Origin: Syngnathus acus
Taxonomy: Eukaryota > Chordata > Actinopteri > Syngnathiformes > Syngnathidae
Assembly: GCF_901709675.1 (NCBI RefSeq)
Contig: NC_051094.1
Coordinates: forward strand, 4,057,001 to 4,121,000
Direction of reading: 5' to 3'
Length of the DNA: 64,000 bases
Shown: positions 12,801 through 34,194 of the stretch, in pieces
Numbering within the stretch: the stretch's first letter is position 1
Layout of the letters: every line of letters starts with the position of its first letter
Program-made: the position numbers and the translations under genes
Notes under the pieces: model-generated
The model's input: only the letters and a program-made list of their open reading frames with translations
Database searches by the model: none
What the model was told of the DNA's origin: nothing

Positions 12801-15800
12801 ATCAAAATCACGATGAGCTGCACAGTATTGATTGTCTCCCTTCTTCGTCAGGGACTTCTCCCCGGCGCTCTTCAACAGCGTTCCCATCTTGCCGTCCTCC
12901 TTGTCCAACCAGCTGGCCCCTCAACTCAGCACCGACTCTAGCCAAGGACAGGCGGTGGCAGCGGCTCCCTCGCAGGGAGGGCTGCGGACCAACCTGGACA
13001 CCGAGCTCGCCCCGCTTCCGCCGCCCGCCAACGCGGCTGCCAAGGGACTGGAGGACACCAAGGACCAGGTCCTCCCATCCAGCGTCAAGGCCAGTCTTCT
13101 GCTGACGTCCGCCTCCAAGATGGAACCTATGAAGGCCTTGGACTCCAGGTTCACAGAAAGATCCAAGACCACGCCGGGCGTCCCCGCCGCCATCTCCTCC
13201 ACTGCCGGCCTGCCGCCGCTCGACAGGTGATTAGAGTCACGTGTCCTGACAAGAGAAAATTCAGGTCGGCCAAACACACGTTTAAACATCTGCCACAAAC
13301 AATCAGGGCTAAAAACATCTTACAACCTGATGCTTCCAAATAAATGTCTGACAAAGGAGATTTGATTGACATGGATTGTAATGTTAGTTAGTTTCTGTCT
13401 TTGATGTTGTGAGGTTTTCTGGAACACAAAAAATAGCCTGATGTAGGTGCGTTTTTCAGCGAGTTGTAAATTGAAATTGCATTTTCTAATAACTTTGCTG
13501 TCCCGATGGCCCTTTCAGGTCCAAAGATGTGGCGGCGTCCGTGCTGAAGGACACAAAGGCCAAAGAGGACACCAGCAGCGACAGCGAGGACAAGATGGCC
13601 GCCATCAACAAAAACCTGACCTTGTGTAAACGCAAACCTGAGCCCCTGATGTTGGACGCCGCCGAGGTGGTGGAGAAGCGCAAGAAGGGACGGCCTCGGA
13701 AGGACAAAATGGCGCCGCCCATCTTCAGCCAGGCGTTCATGCAGGTTAAAAATAAAAAAGCAGTGGGAAAATGACAAGGTATACCTCATGGCATATTGGT
13801 CCATATTTAACTAGCCCTTTTTTTTTTTTTATGTGTCCGTTTTAGTTAATTCCTCCCCCCGAGCGGGAGCCCGTCAGGGCGGCGGCGGTGGTGGTGACTG
13901 CGCAAACTCCAGCACCAGCGGCTGTCCTCAAGCTGCCGACACCCAGCGTCCAGAAGTCCTTCAGCTTGCAGGTGACAACAGGACAGAAAAAAAGACACAC
14001 AAGCAAGGACGGGTTAATGATGCGTTTGTGCGCACATGTGTGTGCACACAGGTGAGCATGGAGCCGGCGGTCTTTCTGGAGGTGGAGAACGAGGTGACGT
14101 CGGCGGCGGGCTCCAGGCTCAGCCAGCTGCGATGCTCCCGAGACGGCCGTGAGTGGAACACGTTGTTGCCCAGCTCCGTGGTGGCCGCCGCGGGGAGCAG
14201 GTGAGCCTCAAGCCCCACCCCTCTTTGACCAATGGAGTCCCAGGATGTCACGTGACCGCATTCCTCTCGGTTCTCCTCCTCAGTGACGTGCTGGCCGTGG
14301 CGTGCCGAGACGGGATGTTGTCGGTGTTCTCGTCGTGCGGCCGCCGCCTGCTGCCGTCCATCCAGTTGCCATCGCCCGTGTCCGCCCTCAACTGCTCGGC
14401 CCACTTCGTCATGGCGCTGACTGCCGGGGCCACGCTGTCCGTGTGGTCAGTTCACAGTGCGACAATGTCATGTGCTTGACGGCGAGGTTGTGCGGTTGAC
14501 GGGAACTTTGAGTCTGTGTGACTGGAAATTGAGTGATGTCACGAGGTTAAGTCTGTGAGTGGTTTTCATTTGATTGACATCTTTCATGTTGCAAGGTTGA
14601 TCTCATGGTTTATGAGGTCTTTTGGTAGCATCAGATTTTTTTATTTTTTTTAAATGTTGATGTCAAGTGTTATATTAATTGCATGTGGTTGTCTTGAAAA
14701 GATTGATGATGTCATTGACCTGTTTTGTGCTGACCTGCAGGGACGTCCAGAAGCAGAAGGCTTTGGTCAAAAACGAGTCCCTAGCGACCATTTTGTCTGG
14801 TGAGACCGGCCACTTCCCGTTTCCTGCCTGGCACGCGATGCAAAGCAGACATTTCGCGACACATTTTTGTGCGTGCAGGTTCAGAGGTGACTGTGTCTCA
14901 GTCTTTGCTGACTCAGCGGGGCGTCCCCGTTATCGGTCTGTCCAACGGCAAGTCCTTCTGCTTCAGCTTGTCTCTGGAGACGTGGTGAGACATAAACAAA
15001 CTAACTCTGGAGCTAACTAACTCCTCCCCTCAGCCCGACTGACTCATCGGCATGTCATGTTCAGGACGCTGATCGCGGATCAAGGAGATTGTCTGGTCCA
15101 GTGCGCCGACTTCAGGAGCTGCCTCCCTACCCAGGATGCGCCTGGCTCCTCTGGGCCTCTGGCCACCATGCAGGGACGCAACCTCAAGTAAGAAGCATGA
15201 CCAAAAGTACTGGGACGAATGGTGAAGAAGGGGCAAAAAACAACAATCTAGTGACTCTCTTCTTTGTTCTTGTCTTGGGGCAGCGCCGGCCGCATGGCGT
15301 CCCGTCTGTCGTCCGCCCCGCACCACCTTCAGCAGAGCATGACTTTGGCCTTCCTGGAGAACCAGCTGGCGGCAGCTCTCACGCTGCAGTCGGCGCCCGA
15401 GTATCGCTACTGGCTGCTCATCTATGCACGCTTCCTCGTCAACGAAGGTCAGCAAGCGTTTCGGTTAGCTACGAACACCGGGCGGGGCAAGGGACCATTT
15501 TAAGTCTCATTGTGCCCAACTATGGGTTAAATAGTACCACTGCCCAGTGGGCTCCTCGGGAGAGGAATGGGCTAAGGGAGTCAACCCCGACAGAAAATCA
15601 ATTTCCCTTTGGGTTAGCGTCAGGAAGGGCATCCGGCTGTAAAAAGTTTTGCTCCAACAATTCTCAGTATGGCTAGAGACGGCCATATCGAGAACCCAGT
15701 CCAACCCAGCGGTGCCTGGAAAGCGGACTTTAAAATGATGATGATTGTGCCCATTTCCATCGGACTTGCTCATCATTACTCACAGATTTAAATGGTCCAC

Positions 15801-16362
15801 AGGTCATCAAATGAAAGGCGAAATTCTGAACATGACGTTATCTCCTCGGTTCTCTTTTTAGGTTCTGAGTTTCGGCTTCGAGAACTTTGTAAGGAGCTTC
15901 TGGGTCCTGTTCACAAGTCTACTGCGACAGCCTGGGAGGCCACCACACTGGTAGGAAGGCCACAGCAGGGACTTGGTCATCTTCAGCCTCATTGTCTCGG
16001 AAATTATTTCACATTTTCACAAAGGAAATTCCAAAATTAGGACATATTTGAAACACTGAAATCCTTCTCACACCTTTCTTGCAAAGCATTCCACCTTCAC
16101 AGCTCTCATTCGACATTTCTACCTTTCAACATTTCAGTTTACCTTCACGCAATTTCCACCGAAATTGTCTTGTCTTGTTTTTCGTTAAGGTTACATGTTG
16201 TCAATGTGATATGAAGTTGTGATTTCGCTGATTGTTTGCCTTCAGGGTTTGCGAAAGCGGGAGTTGTTACAGGAAGTCCTGCCCGTCATCGGAGAAAACC
16301 TGCGATTCCAAAGACTGTTCACAGAGTACCAGGACCAGCTGGAGCAGCTGCGCAGCAAATAA
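7956..16362 (+). CDS. hira: HIRA, histone H3.3 chaperone (WD40 subunit)
   Basis: Complete, 24 coding exons, about 1037 residues (human 1017). Exons: 7956-7992, 8960-9022, 9094-9204, 9741-9831, 10097-10191, 10339-10434, 10569-10729, 11148-11315, 11627-11740, 11927-11997, 12117-12222, 12326-12544, 12608-12693, 12852-13226, 13519-13744, 13846-13971, 14052-14200, 14284-14445, 14741-14799, 14879-14984, 15065-15187, 15284-15447, 15862-15950, 16246-16362. HIRA deposits H3.3 independently of replication, with UBN1, CABIN1 and ASF1. Residues 1 to ~370 form the WD40 propeller ([43 protein letters not shown]). The ASF1-binding B domain is visible as RRRITPLC at about 459-466. The middle is Ser/Pro-rich with a basic patch [11 protein letters not shown]; the C-terminal HIRA domain ends [11 protein letters not shown]. 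The start [18 protein letters not shown] matches the family. Confidence 0.97.
9839..9872. repeat. (CA)n microsatellite in hira intron 4
   Basis: A run of about 17 CA units lies just after the donor of exon 4. It is a simple repeat with no coding role. Confidence 0.95.
15536..15735 (+). mobile_element. Possible 3' end of a LINE/SINE retroelement (RTE-like tail)
   Basis: This lies in a hira intron. It contains the phrase GGTTAGCGTCAGGAAGGGCA followed by TCCGGCTGTAAAA, which I recognise from 3' tails of fish RTE-type LINEs and dependent SINEs, and it ends in a short ATGATGATG run at about 15735. No protein frame is kept. The family is a recollection and the limits are approximate. Confidence 0.45.
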
Positions 16363-16585
16363 CACAAACACACACACACACAAAGTTTTGCGCCTGGCTC
16401 ACTCCTCAGCTTGGACTTTCCACACGGAGCGAGGCTCTCCGGCGTCGACACCACGCTAACAGGTGACCTTGGAGCTTGTTGTCTTGTCCAATCGGCGCTT
16501 TGCTGGAGCCCTCCTCGTCCGCATCTATGCACCAATCATGAGCGTGAGTGCAACTTGCTCGAACCAAAGCGATGCCTTCAAGTGT

Positions 16586-16616
<31 letters not shown>

Positions 16617-17800
16617 TTCACACTCCTGCCAGTCCAGCGCTTTTACAACCCTTAAGAAGACTCTTGGGATTTTTTTGTTTTTTTGTTGTTTTCTGTCAGC
16701 AAACCACCTGAGCAGAACCTTTTTCCAAAGTAGTCAATCGTAGTTCTTGCCCGCCGACAACTCCTGAGTCCAAAACTAGTGGACTCATCCGTTCCAGGTG
16801 CGACTGCATCTCCATAGGAATCACTTTCGAGTCGGAGGGAACGCAGGTAAAAGCATCTTGGCACAGCGCGAAGGAGCTCATGCCAGATGTAAAGGGAACG
16901 CATCAGGTGCGAGCACGTCCACACTGGAGAGTCCAAGTCAGATTTTGGGGTCTTTAAGATGTGTGAATAATTTCATACCAAATGTGAACGTGTCCATATT
17001 AAGATGCGATTAATTGCACAAATGGTGCGAAGGTCTCGAACTTGTCCCTTACAAGTGTGAACGTGTCCCGCTGTGAATGTTTGCACACCGGGTGTGTGTC
17101 TAATTGGAAAGATGTTAATGGGTCCAAAAGAAGGTATTCATGCCAAGTAAGAACTCTTCAATATGAGTTGTGAAGGTGTTTGTGCCTGGTGTGATGTTCT
17201 GATATTTGCCCGAAGCCCCTTTTTAAAAAGTCAAAGGAAATCACCGTACAGTCGAGCAGTAGAAATCGCTGTGCTTTTATTGCTGAATTCCAGCGTGCGC
17301 ACAAGTCATGGCCGAAAGAAGTAAACTGCCATTGACTGGCAACCAGTCCAGGTTGTACCTCACCAAGGACAGGCACGCTGAAAAAATGAACAAAAGAAAA
17401 AAAAAAAAAAAAAAAGGCCTCCTGTTTTAGAGGAGCCGAGTCATCCCGACCTACTTTGTTTGGTGTCAACCATGAATTGACTTGTTTTGATGGGTCAGTG
17501 AAGATGTGACCAGCAATGATGACTGCTGGTGCACTTCTGTAAATAACATCAACAAAAGCAACTTGACAAGACTCCTTTCCTTATTTCTCATCTGTCCGTC
17601 TGTGTGCAGGCTACAACAATGGCACCAGCTTGCTTTGTTGTGTAGTTTGCACGTGTGTGTGTGTGTTTCTAAGGTTTTTTTTGTGTGCGTGTTGACAGAA
17701 CGAGTCCTTTTTAAATGTTTATATTTTTTCTGTATTTGGAACAAGAGAACTGAAATACTGCTTGAAATTAAACATTTGTTTTTTTCTACTTTCTGGTGCT
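16363..17800 (+). other. hira: hira 3' UTR
   Basis: Non-coding stretch after the hira stop, containing poly(A/T) runs at 16590-16616 and 17395-17415. ATTAAA at 17767-17772 is the last plausible poly(A) signal before the convergent nudt12 transcript. Confidence 0.5.
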
Positions 17801-18121
17801 TTCATATATTAGACCTGGAACTAAAGCATTGCAGTTTTTTTTGTGGGCAACTGTCATTTTTTGGGCTCAAGCCAAAGGGAATGATAATATTCCTTTCGTT
17901 CCATCTTGAATCCAATGAGCGATTTTGAAGTGAGTGCCTTTTAACGCAGCTCTTGCCACCATTTTTTGGGCATCTCACGTAAATCATAAATTGCTCTTTG
18001 CAGCAGGGCTTGGTTCCGCACTAGAATCCATTGAGGGAATTTCCACAATTTCTGGTTGGTTAACCAGCAATTCTTCAGGCTTGACAGTGGAACAACTTTT
18101 ATTTGGAGGTAAACAAATCAT

Positions 18122-18127
18122 TTTATT
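18122..18127 (-). terminator. nudt12: Poly(A) signal of nudt12
   Basis: AATAAA on the minus strand, about 70 nt after the nudt12 stop at 18198. Confidence 0.6.
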
Positions 18128-18197
18128 AATTTTGTCGAATGACTGTTGAAATGTTTTCTGCTGATTCCGTGGTCCCACAGTATTTTGAGTCCAAAGT

Positions 18198-20373
<2,176 letters not shown>

Positions 20374-20375
20374 CC

Positions 20376-21240
20376 TGCGGGGAGAAAATACAGTAAGTAC
20401 AACAAGCACACACTCAAAATATTGAAATTCTGCATTGACAGATTCTGATTCTGAATTTTTTTTTTTACCTTAGATGTTGCATTTTCATTTCATTCATTAA
20501 ATTCATTCATTTTCATTTATATTGATCTAAAATGACATTTTATGTAACTTTATTCGACAGTATGATTATAAACCAATGTAAAATACATTATAAGATAATA
20601 TAAATAAATATCTATGGACGTTTTACCAAATTTGTATAGTGAGACCAGAAGTTGGTACGTTGTTACAAGCACATTAAGGTAATATATCAAAAATAATAAC
20701 GAATATTCTGACAGACATTTTATAACTTTTCGAGGTGAAGCTGTAAGAAATGTTCATGTGCTGCACCAAAGAAGGCTAAGCTAACTAGCTCGCTGTCATC
20801 GCGCTAAGAGGCTATGGCGAACTGAGTGTGTTGAAGCAAAATTAATATTGTATGAAGGATATTAATGTTACCGATTTGTGAAGAAAATCACCTGAAACCG
20901 GTCGGCGAACAAGTTTACGTCCGCTCTGTTAGTGCATAAGTGACGCAAGGGTAAGATGCGTTCAAGTGTACATCCATTAGTCCGTCCTTTTAATATTTAT
21001 TTGACTTCGTCTCAAGTACGAAGAATGGTGGTATTGTACGAGGAGACCTGAACGCATCGTCATTAACTGGGTTTTGGACGGTATGGAGAGTTTTATAAGA
21101 ATCGCATTGCAATTGTTTTGTCATTCAAAATAATGTTATGGGAGGAATGAGAGTTCTGGAGAAAAATATAATGGAATCATTTATGTAGCACGAGTCGAAT
21201 GTTTAAAAGATTTACTTAAAAGATTCGACAACTAGACATT
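20376..21240. other. nudt12 5' UTR intron and promoter region
   Basis: AT-rich, no coding frame. A candidate non-coding first exon of nudt12 ends at a minus-strand GTGATT donor near 20890; promoter sequence is expected upstream, around 20900-21000. Confidence 0.4.
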
Positions 21241-21449
21241 GTGTCGGCCACCCTAATAGTTTATTCACGTAAAAGCAAAAATAACAAGGCGACGGACACG
21301 TTCTTTCTCTGCATCAATACAACTTTTATACATGTAAACAAACCGTTAAATGTACATTTGATCAGTGTGTTATGACAATTTAATAACACTTTTTTTTTTT
21401 TTAAAGGTCGACAGAAACACAGCAAGTGTCGCTAAAGTCAAAGTGTGAT

Positions 21450-21455
21450 TTTATT
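21450..21455 (-). terminator. slc12a2: Candidate poly(A) signal of slc12a2
   Basis: AATAAA on the minus strand only 16 nt after the stop; another is at 21260-21265. The second gives a more normal 3' UTR length. Confidence 0.35.
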
Positions 21456-21470
21456 GCGCTTGTGTGCGTG

Positions 21471-27986
<6,516 letters not shown>

Positions 27987-28051
27987 TCCGACAAACTAGC
28001 GAGCGGACAAATCCCACTGCGACGCCGGCATCTACTGATGTCAAAACTGAC

Positions 28052-28520
28052 CCTACAAATAAAGAAAGAAAGAAGAACAATCAAGCAATGACATCACAAA
28101 TATATATACGTATATTTGAGATAAAGTTGCATTTCTTTTAAATTTCTCATTCAATGCCAATCAAGTCCTAGTTTGCCAGATAAAATGTGGCACCCTCAAA
28201 ATTATATATACGTATAGATATACGTATATGTAAACACACGCACACACACATGTATGTATTTTTTTTCCCACCTTGCGTAAGATTCCCACAGGAGGATAGA
28301 TGTGTCGGGTAGAATCCCAGCAAGTTCCCCGTTCAGAAATTCGTGATGAAGCTTGTCCGCTGTCAGTGTGAGTGCGACACAAGCAGAATACACTTGACTT
28401 GGCGTCAAGTGGCCTTTTGTCATCCGTGACCCCCTCCGCAGAGACCCCCACCTCGGCCTCCCCACCTCCACATGCCCGCCGATGGCCGTCGTGGCCAGCT
28501 CAATGCGAATGGAAAACAAT
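28052..28520 (-). other. slc12a2: Split 5' UTR of slc12a2 (inferred)
   Basis: The first coding exon is preceded by a TTTGTAG acceptor at 28053, and a donor AAG|GTGGGA at 28271 could close an upstream exon reaching about 28500. That exon has a long open frame, but it cannot join NKCC1 in frame because a TGA lies in the slc12a2 frame just after the acceptor. Confidence 0.4.
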
Positions 28521-30539
28521 TGAAAATTTCGTGCTTATCTGCGTTTGGCTTTCAAACAGGAAAAAAAAAAAATTCATTGTGTTGGCTTTTTTAAAAAGTC
28601 AAAATGGCCTCGAAAGAGTTCTAATATTAAAAATAAGGCAATTCTAAAAATATGTTTCATATGAGTGTATTTTGAAAATGTCCTAAAATAATATCCTCAT
28701 TTTATTAATGTCCTATTAAAAAAGTGATTTTGAAAAAGTTGATTTTATAAAACATGTACTAAAGCCATTTTTAGTCAGCTAAAATGAAAATAGTGTCTTT
28801 CTTAAAAAACATTTTTGTAATCCATTTCAATGTCATAAAACAAAACCAATTTCATTCATAAAAATAATAAAAAGTCCAAAAACATAACACATTTATGATT
28901 TATTTTTATTTACAAATGTCTACCAAAAAAAAACCCATAAAAATAAGTAATAAAAGTAAATATTTTCCAAATCTTAAAATGAAACCTTTTTTTAAATTTT
29001 TTTAAATGTGTATGAAAATATATCTTTCAATATTCCGCCCATGTTATGACTCTGCGGGTCACATGCTGTGCCATCATTGTCAAGTGCTCTATTGTTTGTC
29101 GTCCATCACCCCAGCCCAGCCTCCCTCATTCCCTTTACTGCGATATCCCAGATGAGCATGAATGCACCAAATGAAAGATGTCAGTGTTCAAATCACACTT
29201 TATCGCACTTTCTTATCTTGCTCATGTTCACCCACTGTTAGCATTTGAGCTTCTCTCTTTCACATTTGTTTTCTTTCTTGCTGGACAGTTAGCATATGAG
29301 CAAAAGGCGTTTAAAATTGGACCAAAGTTTTGTCGAAGCTAAAGTTGAATATGGTAATTAAAGATTACATTTGTACAAACCACATAACATTCATTCAGCA
29401 TCTTGAGCTGTACATGAGACATCTGTAACAAAGACAACTAATTGTTCTGCCAGTGACGTTTTCCTTGTGCGTGTGTGTGCGAGCGAGCGAGCGAGCGAGC
29501 GTGCGAGCATTAGCATGAGAACAACAACTGCTTTCTTTCTCCCAAGTGGACAAGCAGAATCACACACACACATCATCTTCAATTTTTCTCAGTTAACCTG
29601 GATTATTTCTGCAGCACTGTAGTTATGCGCCAGGAGGTTCTGGGTACAAATCTCCTGTGTGAGGACCATTGCCTAGCGACCAGTTGATTGTTGGTTTATA
29701 TCCACCGTTAGCTTGTGAACCAATCAAGTTTTTTTTTTGTGTGTGTCCTAACATTAGCTGGTGACCAATCTTTGGCATACCCCACTTTTGAATGAGGACA
29801 AATGCTCTAGAATATGTACCTCAATAATCTTGATTCAGACCCAGGTGTTCCCCAGGGTTCGGAAGCAGGGCTACATTGATTTATTTTGAATTGCCCCTGA
29901 GTGCAGCCCCCAGATTGGATTAAATGTGGGTGGAGCTCATTTTGACTGCCATTTTGCATAAACGGCGTGTCGTACATCCACGGAAGCGCATTCAGCATGT
30001 TCAGGGCCTGTGAAAATGGAGGCGTTGATGTTGGTTTTGAGTGTCGAGGCCATTGGATTCAAAGGTTGTGGTAAAAAAAAATCACCCATGTAGAAATGAG
30101 TAGGATGGGGGTGCAATGCCACTCAGGGTTAGGGTCTTTGACCAATTGTATGACATCATGGTGAAAAGATCTGTAGATGACATCAGCAATACGGCGACCT
30201 TGAGTGCCTTGAAAGGTGCCTTATTAATAAAATGTATTATTGTTAAGACTCACTCAAGACATCAGTCAATACTTTTAAGTGACAAGCATATTGCAGAATT
30301 CATTCATTTTAAAAGAAATTATACTGCTACAAAATAATCGGTTTCACTATTCATAGGTTAAATTAGCATTTATAATTCAAAGAAAATACTGACAACATAG
30401 CTCACATAGTCCAAATTCAAATTCAGTCATTTGTTGAGAAATAGTAAAAATTCCCCAATTCCTCTCTTAATCTTTCCAGTGCTGTACATATTTCTATAGT
30501 ATTACATTATATAAATATTTACAGAGTTTTAAAAAATCA
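28521..30539. other. AT-rich spacer and gramd2b 3' region
   Basis: No gene seen. Very AT-rich at 28560-29030. A short (GAGC)n tract lies at about 29478-29502. The gramd2b 3' UTR should occupy the right part. Confidence 0.5.
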
Positions 30540-31524
30540 TCAGACGGCTTCATCCAAAAGTCTTTGAAGATTCTTCTGAACCTGAAACACAACAAAACAC
30601 AAGCTTTTACACCCACATGCCATTGTAGCTCTACATGCTAGTCCAGCTAGTCCAAAGTACAGTACAGCATCTATGGACATGCTAATTGAGCTGGCTGCTA
30701 GTTTATCTATTCTAAACTATCAACTAATCTACCTGCTGTATCTTGTAAAAATGTTACAAATTTTAGTCCTTTAATTATAAAACAAAATGCTAACGTGTCT
30801 AGCTTTGAGGTGCTTGTCCTTCAAATATGAAACAAAATGCTAATGTGGCTAGCTACGAGCTGCTACTCCATCTCCTCTGCACTGCCAATATGCATAAGTA
30901 GCTAGCTACTAGCCATCTATTTTTAAACCACCAACTGACTCTTGTAGCTAGCTTCTAGCTGACGTTGAATAGTTTATGTTGACCAGCGGATCAACTATCT
31001 ATAAAATCTTAATGAGCGTGAGCTGGTGTTTGGTTTCACTTTGTCGTCATTAGCTGCCAATTGTGTTCAATTGGTCACAAAGTCATATCACATTGTGGGT
31101 GAAAGCTGATTGGTTGGTTCCAAGTTAAGACCTTTTCCAACTTCTTGAGGTTGAGGCTCAGTAGTTCAGAGAAAAGTTCCCTGTTGACGTCGTCACTATT
31201 TTGCAGGAAGTCGCTGCAGGAAAGGAAAAAAATACCGTCAATATGCTAATATGCGAGATGCTAATCCTTCTAATACCAGTAGTATGGCTTGTACCGTAGA
31301 TATTAAAAAAAAAAAAATCACGAAATAGATCAGTGCTGGGAAATCAATAGGTGCATTGAGATGTTATCCTCATGCTAAAGCTAGCTGGCCGCTAGTCATG
31401 TGAACTCACTCCGGTTGAGCCAATTCTGTTACAGGACCGAGCGTCGCCAGTCGATGCTCCAAGGAAAGCATCTTGACGGTCAGGAAGCATGACGACAGCA
31501 TCAAAATGCATACTCTACGCGCAC

Positions 31525-31560
<36 letters not shown>

Positions 31561-34194
31561 GTGTCAGAATGTTGTATCGTTTTTGGGAGTGAAACACACA
31601 CACAGATACTCACAGAAAGAGGTAAACACACAGTAGAGTGTTGAGGGAGAGCGTTTGTCCACTTCTGGCATCCTCTCGCTTCACTTCCAAACCATGCTGC
31701 TTGCTTTCCTGCTTGGGAATCTTGGAATGTTTGGGATGAAGAAGGTTCTTTACTTGGTGCTGATGTTCAGGAAGTGGAGAAACATCACTGCACTTCAATG
31801 CCTCCAGGAAGGGAGGAACGGGATAGACTGCAAGGTGCAAGAAGAGATGGGAATCATGGAGGGAAATCCAGCCAGAAGGATTTTCTGACGGGAATTGTTT
31901 CTCAGCAGGGAATCATATCGGATGAAAGAGTAGTTTGAGAAAAACTGTGATGGAATCATGGCAGGATTGCTGTTGGGATGCCAATCTGATTCAAATATGA
32001 TTGGAAGCGTGACAAGACTTTCCTGTGGAATTTTGATGGCATTATAATAAGATTATTGACAGGAATTGTATGTTGTGGTTATTCTTACAACAGTTCTTGT
32101 GGATCTGATTGGCCAAGATACCTGCCACCTTGTCGTCATCCGGCGTCTGGGAATCGGAAGTGCTGCTTTCCTCCGTGTCCTGCCTACTCCGCAGCAGCGT
32201 TCCGTTCAGGTCGGCAAAGTCAGCGTGGAAACTCTGCCGGATATGAAGCCAGGTCAAACGGGAAGCTTGCGTGGGAGTTGTTTTTGTGTGTGCGTGTGCT
32301 GCTGACCAGTGGGAAACGCGGCGTGCGAGGCGATGTCCGACCTCGGAAGGTGATTTGGGGTGAAGACGGAATGGGGCTGTTGCACGGACTCTTCTCCTTA
32401 ATCAGCACACATTTGCAATGAATTGGAGTCTCACTCACGTTTGTCTGCTGACTTGTGCCTTTAAGGGGTGCGGCCTTGTGAGTGCCATCAGGAGTGACCA
32501 CTCCCACTCAGGTTGGCATCCTTACGAGTATTTTTTTCCCATTTAATATCTGCTTCCGAATTTTCCCATTGAATCATTGCAATTGATTTTGTCTTTGGGT
32601 AATTTTGCCAAACCTAATGGCTAGCTCGCAAGCTAACATGAGCGCAGGAGATCCATTTCACAATCCATTAAGTCAAGCAACTCAATTAGCCACTTCCCGA
32701 TGTTGATGAATTTCAATTTTCATCAAAGGCACTTCATCTCAATTAGCAACTTCATTTCTAGCAGACACTTCACGCGTTCCGACCGCAGCGGAAGCGTCGA
32801 CGATTTCTCGGTCGAAGAGGATTGGTCAGTATCAATATTGCGACCTGGAAAACTCACCTCCAAGTGAAGACAGACGGACATGAGGAACTTGTAGGTGTTG
32901 TCGCGGGCCAGGAAGGACACAAAGACATACTGTAAAGAAGATGAAGTCACAGTTTGTCTGACACGGAACGTCGGTGATGGTGATTTGCTCCGCCTTACTC
33001 TGTCGTTTGCTGTGGCAATCACCACTGCGTTGGGCACCAGGAGGGCCGTCTTGGTCTTCTTGACGTGGGTGACCGAGATGACCGGGATGGCGATCTGGCC
33101 AAAGTGATAGATGACAAGACGAAATTTTGAAACAAGGTGACCCAAGAATCTCAAGAACAACAGCAGGAACCGTCTCAGATTTTTTTCAGTTCTCAATTTT
33201 TTTAAAGAGAATAGTGACCAGAATCGAGATTCACGTGACAAAATTCTAATGGGACAGATCAAGAAAGCAATGGAATTTTTGAACCTTGGTGTCTTTCCCA
33301 AAGACTTTGGAGTGGAAGCAGATCCAGTGGTCGGAGACAAACATGCGGCCCTGGTACAAGATGTCCTTCTGTAGCGCGCACGTGTAACCTGAAGACGGAA
33401 CGACAACACGATTTGTTCCGCAATTCTGCCAGCTTGACATTCGCCAATGGAAACAAAGTTGAACTGACTTTGCCCGAGTTGCTCGTCTTTGCTGATCTCC
33501 TTGAAGATTTTATGGTATTGACAGTTACTCTTGGACAGCTGCAAGACAAAAAAAATGGTGCAATTCTAGTCAAGCGTGCCACGCAGCAGGTTGACCGTCG
33601 AAGGGAACAAAAGGAGTTTGAACGTTTGTATTTCAAGTTGTGTTTGACACCTGACTGTAGTGAGATTTCTTCCTCTCCAGCTTGGAGTGCAGCTCGGTTT
33701 TCACGGGAATCAGCTCCGACGCGTCAAACGTCTTGGACCTAGCACACACACACACACACGCAACAGTATGTATTCTGCGTGTTTGTTTTGTTTTTGCTCA
33801 ATGTAGTTGTTTACCTGACCAGCGGCGATGTATTCCGATGTTGGCGGTTTGGATTTTGTTGTCGTTGAAGCTGATGTTGATTTATTTGTTGGTGTTCGGC
33901 CTCGCAGCTCTGCAGACGTTCATCGAGTATCGTAGGGCTTCTTTGACGCGCCTCGGATGACATGTCAAACTTTGGACTGAACAAAGCACATTCTCATTTA
34001 CTTCACTTTTTATTTTTATTTTTAAATTGAAACCAGCTTCCGTAACAATGTTCTACAAACAATACTTGGTAAAGATGGAGATGATGCTCTGACCTGCCAA
34101 TCGGATGGTTGTCTTTGTTGAGGTCACGTCTGTACGTTCCTGCGCCGGTTCCGCTGCTGTCGTCTTCCTCCAGCGGCGTGACGGTGTCAGTCAT
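30540..34194 (-). CDS. gramd2b: GRAM domain-containing protein 2B
   Basis: Complete, about 445 residues (human 432). Exons: 34194-34094, 33976-33815, 33738-33651, 33538-33469, 33388-33285, 33094-32999, 32929-32858, 32396-32307, 32233-32122, 31827-31614, 31514-31410, 31213-31132, 30581-30540; all phases agree. Family members are ER-anchored and act at ER-plasma membrane contacts. The GRAM domain spans about residues 126-231 (YTCALQKDILYQGRMFVSDH, FHSKVFGKDTK, KKTKTALLVPNA, FLARDNTYKFL). A Ser-rich linker SSTSDSQTPDDD corresponds to the GSQTPES stretch of the human protein. One membrane segment lies near 360-383, then a short coiled tail ending NLQRLLDEAV. FHSKVFGKDTK and the neighbours favour GRAMD2B over GRAMD2A. 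The N-terminus includes a Gln/Asn-rich run and is the least certain part; the ATG chosen is the first in frame. Confidence 0.93.
31515..31557. repeat. (CA)n tract abutting a gramd2b splice acceptor
   Basis: On the transcript strand this reads (GT)n GCGCGTAG directly before the exon at 31514-31410, in place of a pyrimidine tract. Confidence 0.9.

Noticed and set aside
15089-15676. 195-residue plus-strand frame
   Set aside because: Crosses hira exons in the wrong frame and runs into a retroelement-like tail.
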